A stretch of DNA of 64,000 bases from NCBI RefSeq assembly GCF_963678635.1, contig NC_087066.1, positions 37,015,152 to 37,079,151 of the forward strand. The letters run 5' to 3'. The translations under genes and the position numbers were made by a program. This DNA comes from Symsagittifera roscoffensis (Eukaryota; Xenacoelomorpha; Acoela; Convolutidae). Under the pieces are notes generated by a model that saw only the letters and a program-made list of their open reading frames with translations, did no database searches and was not told the DNA's origin. Position 1 is the stretch's first letter, and each line of letters begins with the position of its first letter. This document shows, one piece after another, positions 30,361 to 41,535 of this stretch.

Positions 30361-32006
30361 TTAGATCTCGTTTTTCTATTTGAAAGATTTTGGCATATGG
30401 TATTTAGGCTTAGTAGCCTCGTTTTGTGTCATTTGCTTTACAAAAAATCAAGCTGAGGGAACTTCGAATTTTGAGTTTTTTTGTTTTCGGGGTTTTTGGA
30501 CATCACTGGCTGCCGAACTATTGTTGCCGTTGTTATTGTTTTGTTCATTTGCTTATATTGCTAGGATAAGGCCGTGATGTATCCCTCTTGATACTTTTCT
30601 TTCAAAATTATAATAATTTGAGATTGTGACATGAAAATTTCGGATATGTAATTTTGTTCTTCGTTATTTGACCTTGACTTCGGATCATTTTTGGCAGCTA
30701 ATTTGTTTGCAAAGCTACGATTGTGAAACTTCACAAGTAGTGCGAAACTGCTCTTATTGAGTTGGCCTCGCTTTCGAGTTGGCCTCGCTTTCGCTCCAAG
30801 AACTGAGTTTAGCCAGTTATATATAAACTCAACTGAGAAGTTGTTTTTAGTGACTTTTTCTAGACAACATATTCGTCTATCATTATGTCGGCTTCATATC
30901 AGCTCCTTATCAACTGCATTTTCAGGATAAGCTATTTTGAGACTGGTGAGGCATCAGGACAAATAATAGAAACTATTTTGTTGATAAATCGTTTTTTGCC
31001 TAATCAGTTTTTTAATTCAGTTTTCTGCAAAAAATTGTTTTGTGTTCTGTGTAGTATCAGTTCCACCGATATGCAAAAACAAATTAAAGAATCGGCGATT
31101 TTTTTAATTTTTTTTGTTTCAGTAAGATTAAGTAAAAACTAAAAGTAATTTTTCATTTTTCGATCTTTTGATAATTTCTCATTTTTATTCGTGATCGGAG
31201 TTCAATCACTAGTAATTTTCCCTGAGAATTTTGGATCTGTTTAAGTGCATTTTCTGTAGCATGATCTAAAATAATCGTTTCATGGCGTTTTACCCTTGCG
31301 ATAAGCAAGGGTGTTGCAACCGGGTACAAGACTTTTCCGTAAACCACTGATTTCGCTTTAACTTGATTTATAATCAATTCAAAATCAATCATCTACCCAG
31401 CGCAATTGCTTGAAGCGAGAAATGCTTGTGACTCTTATTCGTCCGGGACCTGTATTTTTTTTTCAAAGTAGAAATTTCCTTTTTCGGACTCTCGTCCGTA
31501 TGCTTTTTTTGTCGAGTTATTTCCTGTAGCACGGACTTTTTTTGATGGTGCAGCATTCTTCTAAATTTGTAAGGCACCACTGGTAGAGGTAATTGAGTCG
31601 CTTTAACTTGCTTTATAATCAATTCAAAATCAATAATCTACACAGCGCAATTGCTTGAAGCGAGAAAGGCTTCGAGTTTCTAGAACAGAAATTGATTGAC
31701 GTTTTTTTTTTATATAAAACGGAGCCAATAAAAGACAATTGGATCAATAAGTAGTTTTTTTTGCTGGCAAATCTGAATAAAAAAATCCACTTTCAAAACT
31801 AGTCGTTCACGTTGTTCGTGACCTTAAAACGTTTGCTGTTCGATAGTGGAATTTGTCTTCATTTTAACAAAGGAAATGAATTGAACTTGAAAAGAAATCA
31901 AGACAAAACGCGAAAAGTCAAATCTGAGCCGGGGCAGACTTTTACTGGAAAAGAAATATAATTTGGCGGGGAGCGAACACTCTATCTTCTGCAAATGGAA
32001 GGGTAA
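30361..32006. other. AT-rich intergenic sequence with minor repeats
   Basis: It holds a perfect hairpin (31292-31312) shared with 49791-49811, and a direct repeat of about 76 bp (31353-31428 and 31598-31672, both around TAATCAATTCAAAATCAAT). No gene is supportable. Confidence 0.5.
31292..31312. repeat. Hairpin repeat ACCCTTGC-GATAA-GCAAGGGT, copy 1
   Basis: A perfect 8-bp stem with a 5-nt loop. The same hairpin and flanks (TTGYAAYC, ACAAGACTTTTYCCGTAAAC) occur at 49791-49811, and a degenerate version lies near 61050. Confidence 0.8.
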
Positions 32007-33565
32007 TCTATTGTATATTTAAATGCGGGCTTCACTATCTCGCCATGTTTAAGCTTTTTCAACGTATTATTTTTGCATGTTTAAACGTTATCGTATATTG
32101 CAATGCTTAAGAATTTTTTTTCGATTTTGCAATTTGATTTTGGTGGTTAATTTACCGAGTTTAAATTAAGCAACCCAATATCGAATTAGGGGTTGCGAAT
32201 TTGGCCTCCAATTTTGAATGCCCGAATCGTTTTAGTTGACGAGATAAGACGATTTTTGAGATTTTTTCTAAAACTTTCAGAAATTTCAAATAACACAATA
32301 ATTTACTAAACATGAAGTTCTCAACCCTGTAGTTGGGTGCTGTCAGGTTACTCTAAGGAGTTACAAATCTTGCCTCGAAATATGACTGTTCAAATCCTTG
32401 TAGTTTTCGAGATATGATGTTTTTTGTGATTTTTTCAAAAAATTTTCAGAAAACTTAATTTATTGTTATTTTTTTTAAAATCTGAAATTGCCAACCCTGT
32501 AGTTAGGTCCTGTCAGAGTACTCTCAAGGATCGCGAATCTTGCCTCCAAATAAGACTGCTCAAATCCTTGTAGTTTTCGAGATATGATGTTTTCAAAAAT
32601 TGTCAGAAAATTTTGATTGTTTTTTTTTCAAAATTATAAATTCCCAACTTTGTACTTGGGTTCCGTCAAGGTGCTCTAAGAAGTTACAAATCTTGCCTCC
32701 AAATATGACTGTTCAAATCCTTGTAGTTTTCGAGATATGACGTTTTTTGTGATTTTTTCAAAAAATTTTCAGAAAATTTAATTTTTTGTTATTCTTTTTA
32801 AATCTGAAATTCCCAACCCTGTAGTTAGGTCCTGTCAGAGTAGTCAAGGATTGCGAATATTGCCTCCAAATATGGCTGCTCAAATTTTTGTAGTTTTCGA
32901 GATGTGACGTTTTTATGTGATTTTTTCAAACTTTTGAGAAAGTTTGAATTATTTATTTTTCAAAATTCGAAATTCCTAACGCTATAGTTCGGTGTTATCA
33001 GGGTACTCTGAAGAGTTGCAAATCTTGCCACATGCGACTGCTAAACGCGACTGCTTAAATGCTTTTAGTTTCCGAGATGTAACGTTTTTTGATTTTTTTC
33101 AAAATTTTTCAAAGAACTTATCTACAAAGAAATTCAAAAGATTTAAAACTACTAACTTCATGAAGATACAACCTTATTGTCAGCGTACACCCAGGCGGCT
33201 CAAATCTTGCCTCTCAATATGAATGATCAAATGTTTTTAGTTTCCGAGATAAGACGTTTTTTTTTTTCGGGAAACTTAGGTTTAAAAAAATTAACAAAAT
33301 TTTGGATTCCTAACCTTTTAGTAGGGTGCTCTCAGGGACTCTCAGTGGTTGCAAATCTTGCCTCCAAATTTCTCCAGTGGCCCATTAAGTTCGAGATGAC
33401 GCTTTTAAACTGGGAATTAAAAAAAATTTAAAAGTTAGACTTTACCAACCCTGTAATTGGGTGCAGTCAGAGTACACTAAAAGTTTGCAGATGTTGTTTC
33501 CAATATATGCGGTTTTTATGAGTTGTCGAAAGATTTCGAAGCACTGAAGGTGCGTTAAACGCTAA
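32007..33565 (+). mobile_element. Helitron-like non-autonomous element with internal satellite repeats, copy 1
   Basis: The left end is TCTATTGTATATTTAA, preceded by A. The right end is a hairpin GCAC-TGAAG-GTGC followed by 8 nt and CTAA, followed by T. This fits the Helitron rule (insertion between A and T, 5' TC, 3' CTRR with a hairpin some 12 nt inside). Similarity to copy 2 (48134-49617) starts and stops exactly at these ends. The interior holds about eight diverged tandem units of about 165-175 bp with a core like CTTGTAGTTTTCGAGATATG. No Rep/helicase coding. Confidence 0.75.
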
Positions 33566-34733
33566 TTAGAATTAAACGAATTTCTGAGTAATTTTTTTCT
33601 ATTTTTAACACCTGTGAAAGCAAATGTCTTGTATTCAGGAACTAGACTATTTTAGTGAACAACCTATCTATCACTTCTGTAAGAATTTGAGGAGTGGCTT
33701 TTTTTACAACTTAGCAACTACAAGGCTGCTTCCTACATGGCCTCGAGGCTACACGGTCGCCTTCGTAATCTACGGTCTGGCTTGAATTTGAAATTTTTTG
33801 TATTTTTCGGGATTTCGTTTGTCTGCTTATCTTTTGTCGGCTTTTTGTCACATCGGAGAATTTTTTTGTGCTGTCAGCAGTTTTCATCGTAGATGCATGT
33901 GTTCTTGGTATAGTCTGAAATTTATTAAATTAATAGCCTTGGCTTTGTATATTTTGCTTGGTTTTCGTTTTTTCCTAGAAGCTTTATTTTGATGCCTTCA
34001 TGGTTTTGGCTTGTATTTGTCGGCTAAATTACCTTATTTTGTGTCGTTTCAAGGGCAAAGAAATAAATTGAAACTTTTAAAGTTTTGAAACTTAATTGTT
34101 CAAAATTAAAACTTTAATGCTGACTTAAATGTTCCGCCTCTACGTAAAACTTAATTGCTCAAAATAATTTTTAACAACAATTATATGTGGTGTTTTTGTT
34201 CTCATTTTAATGGTCGTCTACCCACTTTTTGTCGGCTTAGGTGTCGCTTGGTAAAATCTAAAAGCTTATATAATACTGGTGGTTTTTTTTCTATAGCTTT
34301 TAACACTTTTCTATTCGCTAGCTTGTGTGAAACTTAGCCGAAATGAAGCTGCAAAACGTTTTATAATTTTTAAAATGTTTAAATGAAGACTGAAAGAGCG
34401 TAAGTATGGTTAGTCACTCCACCCATTCCGATAAATTTTTGTGGTACCCGATTTAACAATTAATTTATCTCCCTTGTTGAATACTCGAAAAATGAGCAAC
34501 AGGTTCTATGATATTGGCGGGCTGTTCATCTTGATTTTTGTTTTTCAAATACATTCTTTTTAAGTTTTCGTAAGGGAGGCAAAACTCTGATCGGCATCTT
34601 GTCTTTTGATTATTTTTGACAGTTTTCGCATTGTAATTCAAAAGAAAATAAACAGCTTGCACAACGGGTTGGATTGTGTTAACAGCTTACTACTCCGTAT
34701 AGTTTCATTTGTTTATTCAATTTCAGAGTCATC
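33566..34733. repeat. SSR4 upstream sequence containing dispersed repeat family E, copy 1
   Basis: 33800-34340 resembles 42350-42910, sharing TTTTCATCGTAGAT, CTTATTTTGTGTCG-type and ATACTGGTGGTT blocks in the same order. The last 50 bp before the SSR4 ATG contain a pyrimidine-rich tract ending ATTTCAG (34720-34726). No promoter element is recognised. Confidence 0.5.
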
Positions 34734-37700
34734 ATGCTTCAGCTTGTGTCGGTGTGTGCGTTTGTTTTGGCGCTGACTTCCATGGCCTGTAAGTCAAGAG
34801 TCATGACCTTTTTTATTGATTAGAATTGCTAGTCTTGGAGTAAAACGTCTGGCTTCGAAGTAGCCACTTAGTAAAATTGGTTGAAAAAATCGTCGAATGA
34901 AGTAAAAATTTGAAAAGTACGACTATAATGTGATTTTTCTGTTATCTGGTCTTGGTATCTTTAGGCGCATCTTTTCTAGTTTCCCACCAACCTCGTAAAA
35001 TCCCAATGTAGAGTTATTCATAACAATAAAAAGGAATAAAAATGGTTCATTTCAGTCGGTTTTCACGCTGACATGTTTTTATCCGTTTAGAACATGAAAG
35101 TCATTGTACCACACTCAAAAAATGTTGTTCCTGATAATAGATATACTAGCAGACAAAATTAAGCGCAAATTCAGGGTATTCTATAAAATTCATGTTTGCA
35201 ATGTCCATTTTGACAACATTTACTTCGAATAGCAAATAATCAGAGCTACCAACTGTGAAAAACCAAGTAAAGATAGAGAAGAGTTAGAGAAGAAGCCAAG
35301 TAAAGATTTAGTAAACATTTGAAGAACCTTCTGGAGCGTATTTACACAAGCAAAGCTTGTGTTACAATATGAACTCTCTCTTTTCCAACCTAAGTCGCCA
35401 ATGCTAAGTATATTAATACAGATTATTATATTACAAATAGCACTTTAGCCTCAAGGTATCATGGGTCTGTAGCGTAGAGGTATGGAAGGAGACCCGCAAC
35501 AAAATAAGAGGGTTCGAACTTGGGCAGGGTCGGATGTTTTGAATGAACCTTTTCGTATACTAGTTATAATGCGTCCGCTCTATAAATTGAGGTATGTTAG
35601 TTGGTATATTTTTTTTTGAAATTGGCTGGTACTGCTGATGCGTCATAATTGGCTTGCGTCACTTAGCAATCATGTAGACTCATAATTGGCGTGTGTCACT
35701 TACGAAATTGTGTAGACTCAAAGTTTTACTCATTTAGTTTTTCCCAGTAGTGTTATCGGTCATATTTTTGCTTGTGTATACGAAAGGGAACTTCGCCTGT
35801 GTAAAATTTGATTTCAAAGACTTGCCAATGTATTCGGGGTCTGAAAATGCCAGATTCCCTCCGCTGCCCTAAGTTTTGCATCGTAGTGAACTCTTTCTCG
35901 AGAAAGAGGATTAAACAGTTTATTCATGCGGCGTGAAACATTCTCAGCGAGAATTGATATAACCAGTGAAATTTGTACTGAACTAGGCATAGAAGTATAA
36001 ATGATAGTTTCATAGAGGGTACCTCAGATCATTTACTTCTGTTCTATGTAAAGATTTTTCTGAAATTCGAAGTTATTGTTGTCCAAAATGGGAATGGAAA
36101 ACAGGTATTTTACACTTCTGGTCAAAATTGAGCGCAAATTCAAGGTTTTATTTATTTTCAGGGCTCTTTTCCAGTTCCCCCTTTCAAATTCAATTTTGAA
36201 AAGTCTATTTAACGTTATCATTATGCAATGAAATTTGGTGTGGTGAACAAATCGACAATTCTGAACAGATTTGTTCTTCATACTTTACTGCGTAACATCA
36301 CGCATTTAGCCGCAATAACACGTAAAACAAACATAAAACTCGGTATTTTGAAGGGGGAACTGGAAAAGAGCCATTTTCTGTTCACTTAATCGCGCTGAGA
36401 TGTTTTATTAGTTTTAGAACACCAAAAGTCATTTTAATTAAGCTTTCGTTAATCAAAGGGGGGACAGGATATCAAATGGGAATAAAAAAAATCAAATCTT
36501 AAATAGGTTTTCGTTAATTGAAGGGGGACTGGAAATCAAAAGGGGGTAATCAAAGGCCGTATATTCCAGTGCATCGTTTTTCATTTGTATATGTGTGCTT
36601 GAGGGTGCGATTCGTGTGTGGGCGGGAAAGTGAATCCGAAAGTGTTTGTCTCGAGTGACGCAGTCCTCACTCCTGACTCTGTGGTGGTAGTGGGCGAGTT
36701 CACAGTGCAGTGCTCAAACAGGCCACAGGTGAGTTTAACAGGAGATTAAGGTAAATTTTCTATCTTCGTAGCCTATTTCGAAAATTTTTCCAGTTTTGTA
36801 GCCCCCGGTCCTGCACAATGCAGGGCCAACCGTGGGGGAGGGGTGATCTCGTCCATTTTGCCTAAGCCGCTCCCACCTCTATTTTCAGCTCCCTCACCGT
36901 AGGTTTTTAAGATTTGTCGCAGTATTCAATGAAAACTTATTTTGCAAGAACTCAAATTGGAGCAAATGATCTTTTCGGCGATACTTTCTCAAGGATATTC
37001 TGTTCATTTGTTTGGTGAAGATGTCGAGTTTCAGAAAAAAAGAATGCATTAAGTCATTCAAAAACTGATCAAAGAGAACTTAATTAAAAGAAATGTCTTG
37101 GTCGGCGTTTTTTCTGTTTTTAAGGACGATTAACCACCACCATTCCTTGATTAACATACCGTTGACTTTGCAAAGATAATCTAGAATGTAAAGTTAAGGT
37201 AATTTGAGCATATTTTGTTTGTTTCAGAGTTTGAACTTCCTGGCGGAGATGGAAGGAGAGTTTGTACCTGTGACCAAATCCATCGACGGAGAGTCTTACC
37301 AGGTGCCACTAGCGACGAGTTTGGTTTAATGGGGGGAGGGGGTTTGTTCTCTTTGGTAATATTTTAAGACTTCCATTATCGGCTGACCGACCTTGAAATT
37401 TTTCTGAAGTTGCCTGCGTTGCCAATAGATAGTAATTTTGAGGGAAGCGTGCGCCAAAAACGGTCTTACTTTTTGGTCAAACTTTTCCAGGAAATGTGGT
37501 TAAAATAGATTCTGTATAGTGTGAGGGCTCCGAAAATCAATTTGGTTGACCTAAAAAAAATTGACCTAATGTTTTTGAAAATCTGGCCATCCCCCCCCCC
37601 CCCGAGAATATCCTAGATCCGCACATGCCAGGTACGCATAAAGATTAGCAAGAATAAGCTGGGTTGATGTGTAATTTTTACAATGATCTGACCAGGGGCG

Positions 37701-40700
37701 GATCTAGGATTTTCTAGAGGGGGGGGGGGGCGGGTTTTTCAAAAAGTTCTCGAAAATTTTGTCGACTTTTTTTTTGGGTCGACCAAGATAATTTTCCGAG
37801 CTCTCCCGAAGCACTAGAAAGACTCTGTTTTGGCCAAAATTTCTGCACCGTAGGCAAATTTTTGGAAAAAAAAAACAAGTAAAAAAAGACGTTTTTAGGC
37901 TTTTTGGAAAATTTTGACAAAAAATCGCGTTTTTTCGGCGCGCGCTGCCCCCTAAAAAAAATAGTTTAAATTGGCGCCAAAGGCGCCTTTAGAAAAGTTT
38001 TTGGGCCCGTCAGCCAAAAATGGATATCACAAAATAGTAAAAAGGGGGACAACAAAATGGATATCACAAAATTAGTATATAGTGACGCCAAATTAGTATA
38101 TATTGGGTCCGTCAGCCAAAAATGAATGTCACAAAATAGTACAAAGGGGGACCACAAAATGGATATCACAAAATTAGTATATATTGGCGCCTTTACATAA
38201 GTGACTGTGGTCCGTCAGCCAAAAATGGTCCGTCAGCCAAAAATTTTTGTGTCCGTCAGCCAAAAATGGATATCACAAAATAGTAAAAGGGGGAACCTTT
38301 GGGTCGGCAGGGGGTCGAGTCCCTGAGACGGGCGTCCCCCCTAAACCCGCCCATGGATCTGACCACGGTCAATTTTCTAAAAAAAATTATTATGAATCAG
38401 AAGAAAGTTTTATCATGAATATTTGTGTTTTTCGTGCAATTATTTGGCTTCCACCGAGTAATTAAACAACACAAATCATTTAACTTGAAATTAAAGTCAG
38501 TCGCGTTGGTTTGACAGATGTCTTTAATGATAAGTGAATTGAATTGTAGAGAAAACAATGAAAAGGCTTCATATTATATGCCAAATGGTTCCTTGCATTC
38601 ATTTGTGATACTGGTATTTGTGTGGAAAAAGCACACCTGATTCCAAGTTTTTTCCTCGCCATTGGTGATCGGAATAATGAATCTGAAATTCAGAGAAGTA
38701 AATCAGATTTGAATTTTAAACCATTGGTGATTATGGTGCTTTATTTTTGTGTAAGAACAGTTTTGTTTGTCTATCACAATTTTTTCGAAGGTTCGTCCAG
38801 GGTGACCACTCGGTCGTTAATCAGCGACAGGTCTCTAAAAGGTCGCTACTTCTCGACAGGTTGCTAAAAGGTCGCTACTTCTGTGGAAGTCGCTATTTTG
38901 GTGTGTACTACTTGTTTGCTTAATTACTAGTTTATACATTACCAAATTTTTCCAGCTGCCATGGGCAAAGCTAAACTGACCCAGGAAATTTTGAGCGAGT
39001 TCCCAATTTTGAGCGAGTTCGCTGAGGCGCTAAATTGAGCTTACGTAAAGTCACTAAAACGTCGCCATAAGTACTTTTCTATGAGGTCAAAACTTTTATT
39101 TCATAAAGAAAAAAGGGTTCGTCTCGTTGTCAGACGTTCGTCTCGTTGTTAGACGAAGTTTTTAAAAGTGAATAATACGCAAACAGAATGAAACAATCAA
39201 TTTTATATTGAGGCAGAAAGATATACGGGCAGTCTTTTCCGGTTTCGTTTGGGTTATTAACGCTTTTCCAACTGAACGCGTACCAATTAGCCCATTCAAT
39301 TACCTTGTGACCTCCATTGGTTTCAGTTTTCATGTGAACTCTTGATGATGCGGCTAATAATTGAATGCTTCGTTTCATACATGATTTTGAACGTAAATGT
39401 TAGTTTATCTTAAATCTTTCTGAAAGAAAGTTCAAGTTTGAGGGTGCTTTGTTTCTTTGTGGGTTTTTCAACAAATTTTAATTCATTTTTTTCCCGCTTA
39501 ATTGCCCAATTTACATTTTGAGTTCTATATGTTTGAGTGCAATGTACACGTTTAGTTCACTGTGACGAGAAAGCCAAAACAGCTGTCAGTTGGAGTGCAC
39601 ACTGTTAATCTGTACGACGAACAAGCCACTGCTCAGCTCAGAAAGGTATCACGATCAGCTACTCCTTTTAAAAAGCTTGTTTTTTCACTATGCTTTGAGC
39701 ACTTCAATCTCACATCAAAACTCTCAATCTATTACGGTTGTGGTGTAAGCAATTGCCATCGCCCATGAAGGGTATTCAGGATCACCCATGAGAAAATCAT
39801 TATCATTTCTTTTCGGAGATTTAAGTAAAGCTCGAAACCGTAGATTTTTTAGGCTTTCTGGATGCATAAAAAGTACATAGTAAGTATTTTTGAGTCGTTA
39901 AACGTTGTTCAGATTCTTATATACGTCGTGATGATTTTTTTTCAGGAAAAGTCTTAAAATTTGTTCAAGCTCAAATTTATATTTTCGCGATTTTTGATTT
40001 TTTAAGTTCACTTCATTTCTGTTGTTAAAGGAAGGCAAACTCCACTATCGAAAAACAAAATTGGAGAGATCACGAAAACGTGATCGACTTCAAGGTTGAA
40101 ATTGGAATTAAATTTTCAAATTTCTCAGCGAAATTTAAGCTATACTTATTGATCCAGTTTTCTCAAATTTGTTTAATTTTTCAAAAATGTGACAATCATA
40201 AAGTTTTCTAGAAATTCAAAGAGATTCAAGGGCTTCTATTTTCTTTGAAACTCGAAAATGAGATTTTTTCAAAAACGACTTGGCGTGGTTTTAAAAGAAC
40301 CTTCACTTGGTTTCAAATTTGAATTTTCAGCCAATTAATATCGCCTGTTTTACTCGCTGCATTAAGCAAAGCAATCCAATATAATTGATGGGGTTGAGGA
40401 TTTTAACTTGGCATTTTTAGAAGGAATAATGTTAACTTAATCAATTATGTTTTATAGCCATGCCTGGACCATGGTTGCAGCGTTTCCTAAAGTTTCTGGA
40501 TGATTGAAATTTTACGTTTCATTACGTTGGGTTTCGTAACTTTTTCAAAGACTGAAACAAAGCTTCTAATGATTTTTAGGAATAGCTTATTGCTATTATA
40601 GTTTTCCATTTTCTCTCAAATGACTTCTTACTCAAGTTTCATATTATTGTTCGGGTGAGTTGTTTTTTATTCGGGTGTGTTGTAGTTTTTTCTTTTATAC

Positions 40701-41535
40701 TTTTTGTTTTCAATGCAACATCAGATATCACAGCTACCTATATCATTGGTTTGAGTGATGTATCATGTTAAAGCCCTTTCAGTCGTTATTTGAATCAAAA
40801 AAATACCCAGTGTCGAGAAAAACCGCTTTGAAGTTTTTGGTTTTTCGTATAATTCTTAAATTACTTCTTATGGCTGAAAAAACTCAATTTTTCCAATTGA
40901 AAACTAGTTTTTAAAGCTATATTTGCCACTTCCCTGGCAAGAAAATTTTTTTAAAAAACATTAAAAAATTTTGTTAAAAATGATTTGATTTATGTTTCCG
41001 TTTTTGTTTGTTTGCCTTTTTTTGAAGACAACTGTTGTCAATTTACTAACTTTTTGAGCATGTGTGTAGTTTTATTATCACAACACGTACGAAAAACGAC
41101 TCTAATCTGAAGAACTTAATAATTTGAAGAACTTTTATTTGTAGTTTTTATGAATATGGTTTTTATGCACAGGAACCGGCTATCCTTTTTGTACTTTGAT
41201 TTTAGCTAGGTTTTAGTAAGAGTTGACGATTCTGATTTTTTTTTGCAAATGGTTGTTCACTTGACTCACAGATGCTGGCTTGGGAAACAAAAAATTGTCT
41301 TTCATTGAGTATGCGGTGAACCAACGTCAATTATAGTTTTTACTTGTTCTAGGCGCAAGCAGCCGGCCAGAGTGTAGGAGAAGCTATTAGGTCTGTGGAG
41401 CCCACTTTCTCAGTGCCAGTCGACTACCAGGGACCCAGTCGGGGTCTCATTGTGCCCAGTGAGCTGGTAGCTCTAGGAGGCGGAATCAGTCTCAGTCTGA
41501 TTGCAATCCACGCCAGGAAAACCATATCCAAGTGA
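34734..41535 (+). CDS. SSR4: Translocon-associated protein subunit delta (TRAP-delta, signal sequence receptor 4)
   Basis: TRAP-delta is a single-pass ER membrane protein of the TRAP complex beside the Sec61 translocon; it assists insertion of some nascent proteins and N-glycosylation. Five exons are 34734-34788, 36604-36728, 37228-37302, 39556-39645 and 41353-41535. All junctions are GT/AG and the phases agree, giving 175 codons against about 173 in vertebrates. The signal peptide is MLQLVSVCAFVLALTSMA. The lumenal domain has the two conserved Cys (CVGGKVNP and TVQCSN), then EFVPVTKS and VNLYDEQ. The C-terminal membrane helix is around LVALGGGISLSLIAIHA, and the protein ends in a Lys. An extension of exon 3 past CAG is possible but would break the family length. 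An acceptor CAG lies 7 bases before the ATG. Confidence 0.93.
34926..35718 (+). repeat. Family B repeat, copy 2 (in SSR4 intron 1)
   Basis: This 793-bp segment is close to 29585-30360, with the same tRNA-like stretch (35461-35530; AGCGTAGAGGTATGG and GGTTCGAACTT). Diverged pieces of the same family, rearranged, also appear at about 36110-36440 in this intron. Confidence 0.75.
37693..38355. mobile_element. hAT-type MITE with 8-bp target duplication, copy 1 (SSR4 intron 3)
   Basis: The ends are CAGGGGCGGATCTAGG and CCTAAACCCGCCCATG, imperfect terminal inverted repeats. The 8-bp sequence GATCTGAC flanks both sides exactly (37685-37692 and 38356-38363). CAGGGG-type ends and 8-bp duplications are the hallmark of hAT transposons. 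The interior has poly-G, a TTGGCGCCAAAGGCGCC palindrome and several repeats of CCGTCAGCCAAAAATGG, and no transposase. Confidence 0.85.
39880..41200. repeat. Copy of dispersed AT-rich repeat family D (SSR4 intron 4)
   Basis: It shares TACGTCGTGATGATTTTTTTT, TCTTAAAATTTGTTCA, TTAAAGCCCTTTCA and GAGAAAAACCG blocks with 27380-28450, 51890-52330 and 63640-64000. It also has the ACTCCACTATCGAA block found at 43520-43570 and 63960-64000. Non-coding. Confidence 0.6.

Noticed and set aside
32230-33540. CRISPR-like array because of regular repeats
   Set aside because: Units are long, diverged and contiguous without spacers, in a eukaryotic genome; they are satellite-type repeats within a mobile element.
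37303-37329. Extension of SSR4 exon 3 to the GT at about 37327
   Set aside because: It is also in phase, but would add eight or so residues that break the length agreement with the TRAP-delta family; CAG|GTGCCA fits exactly.
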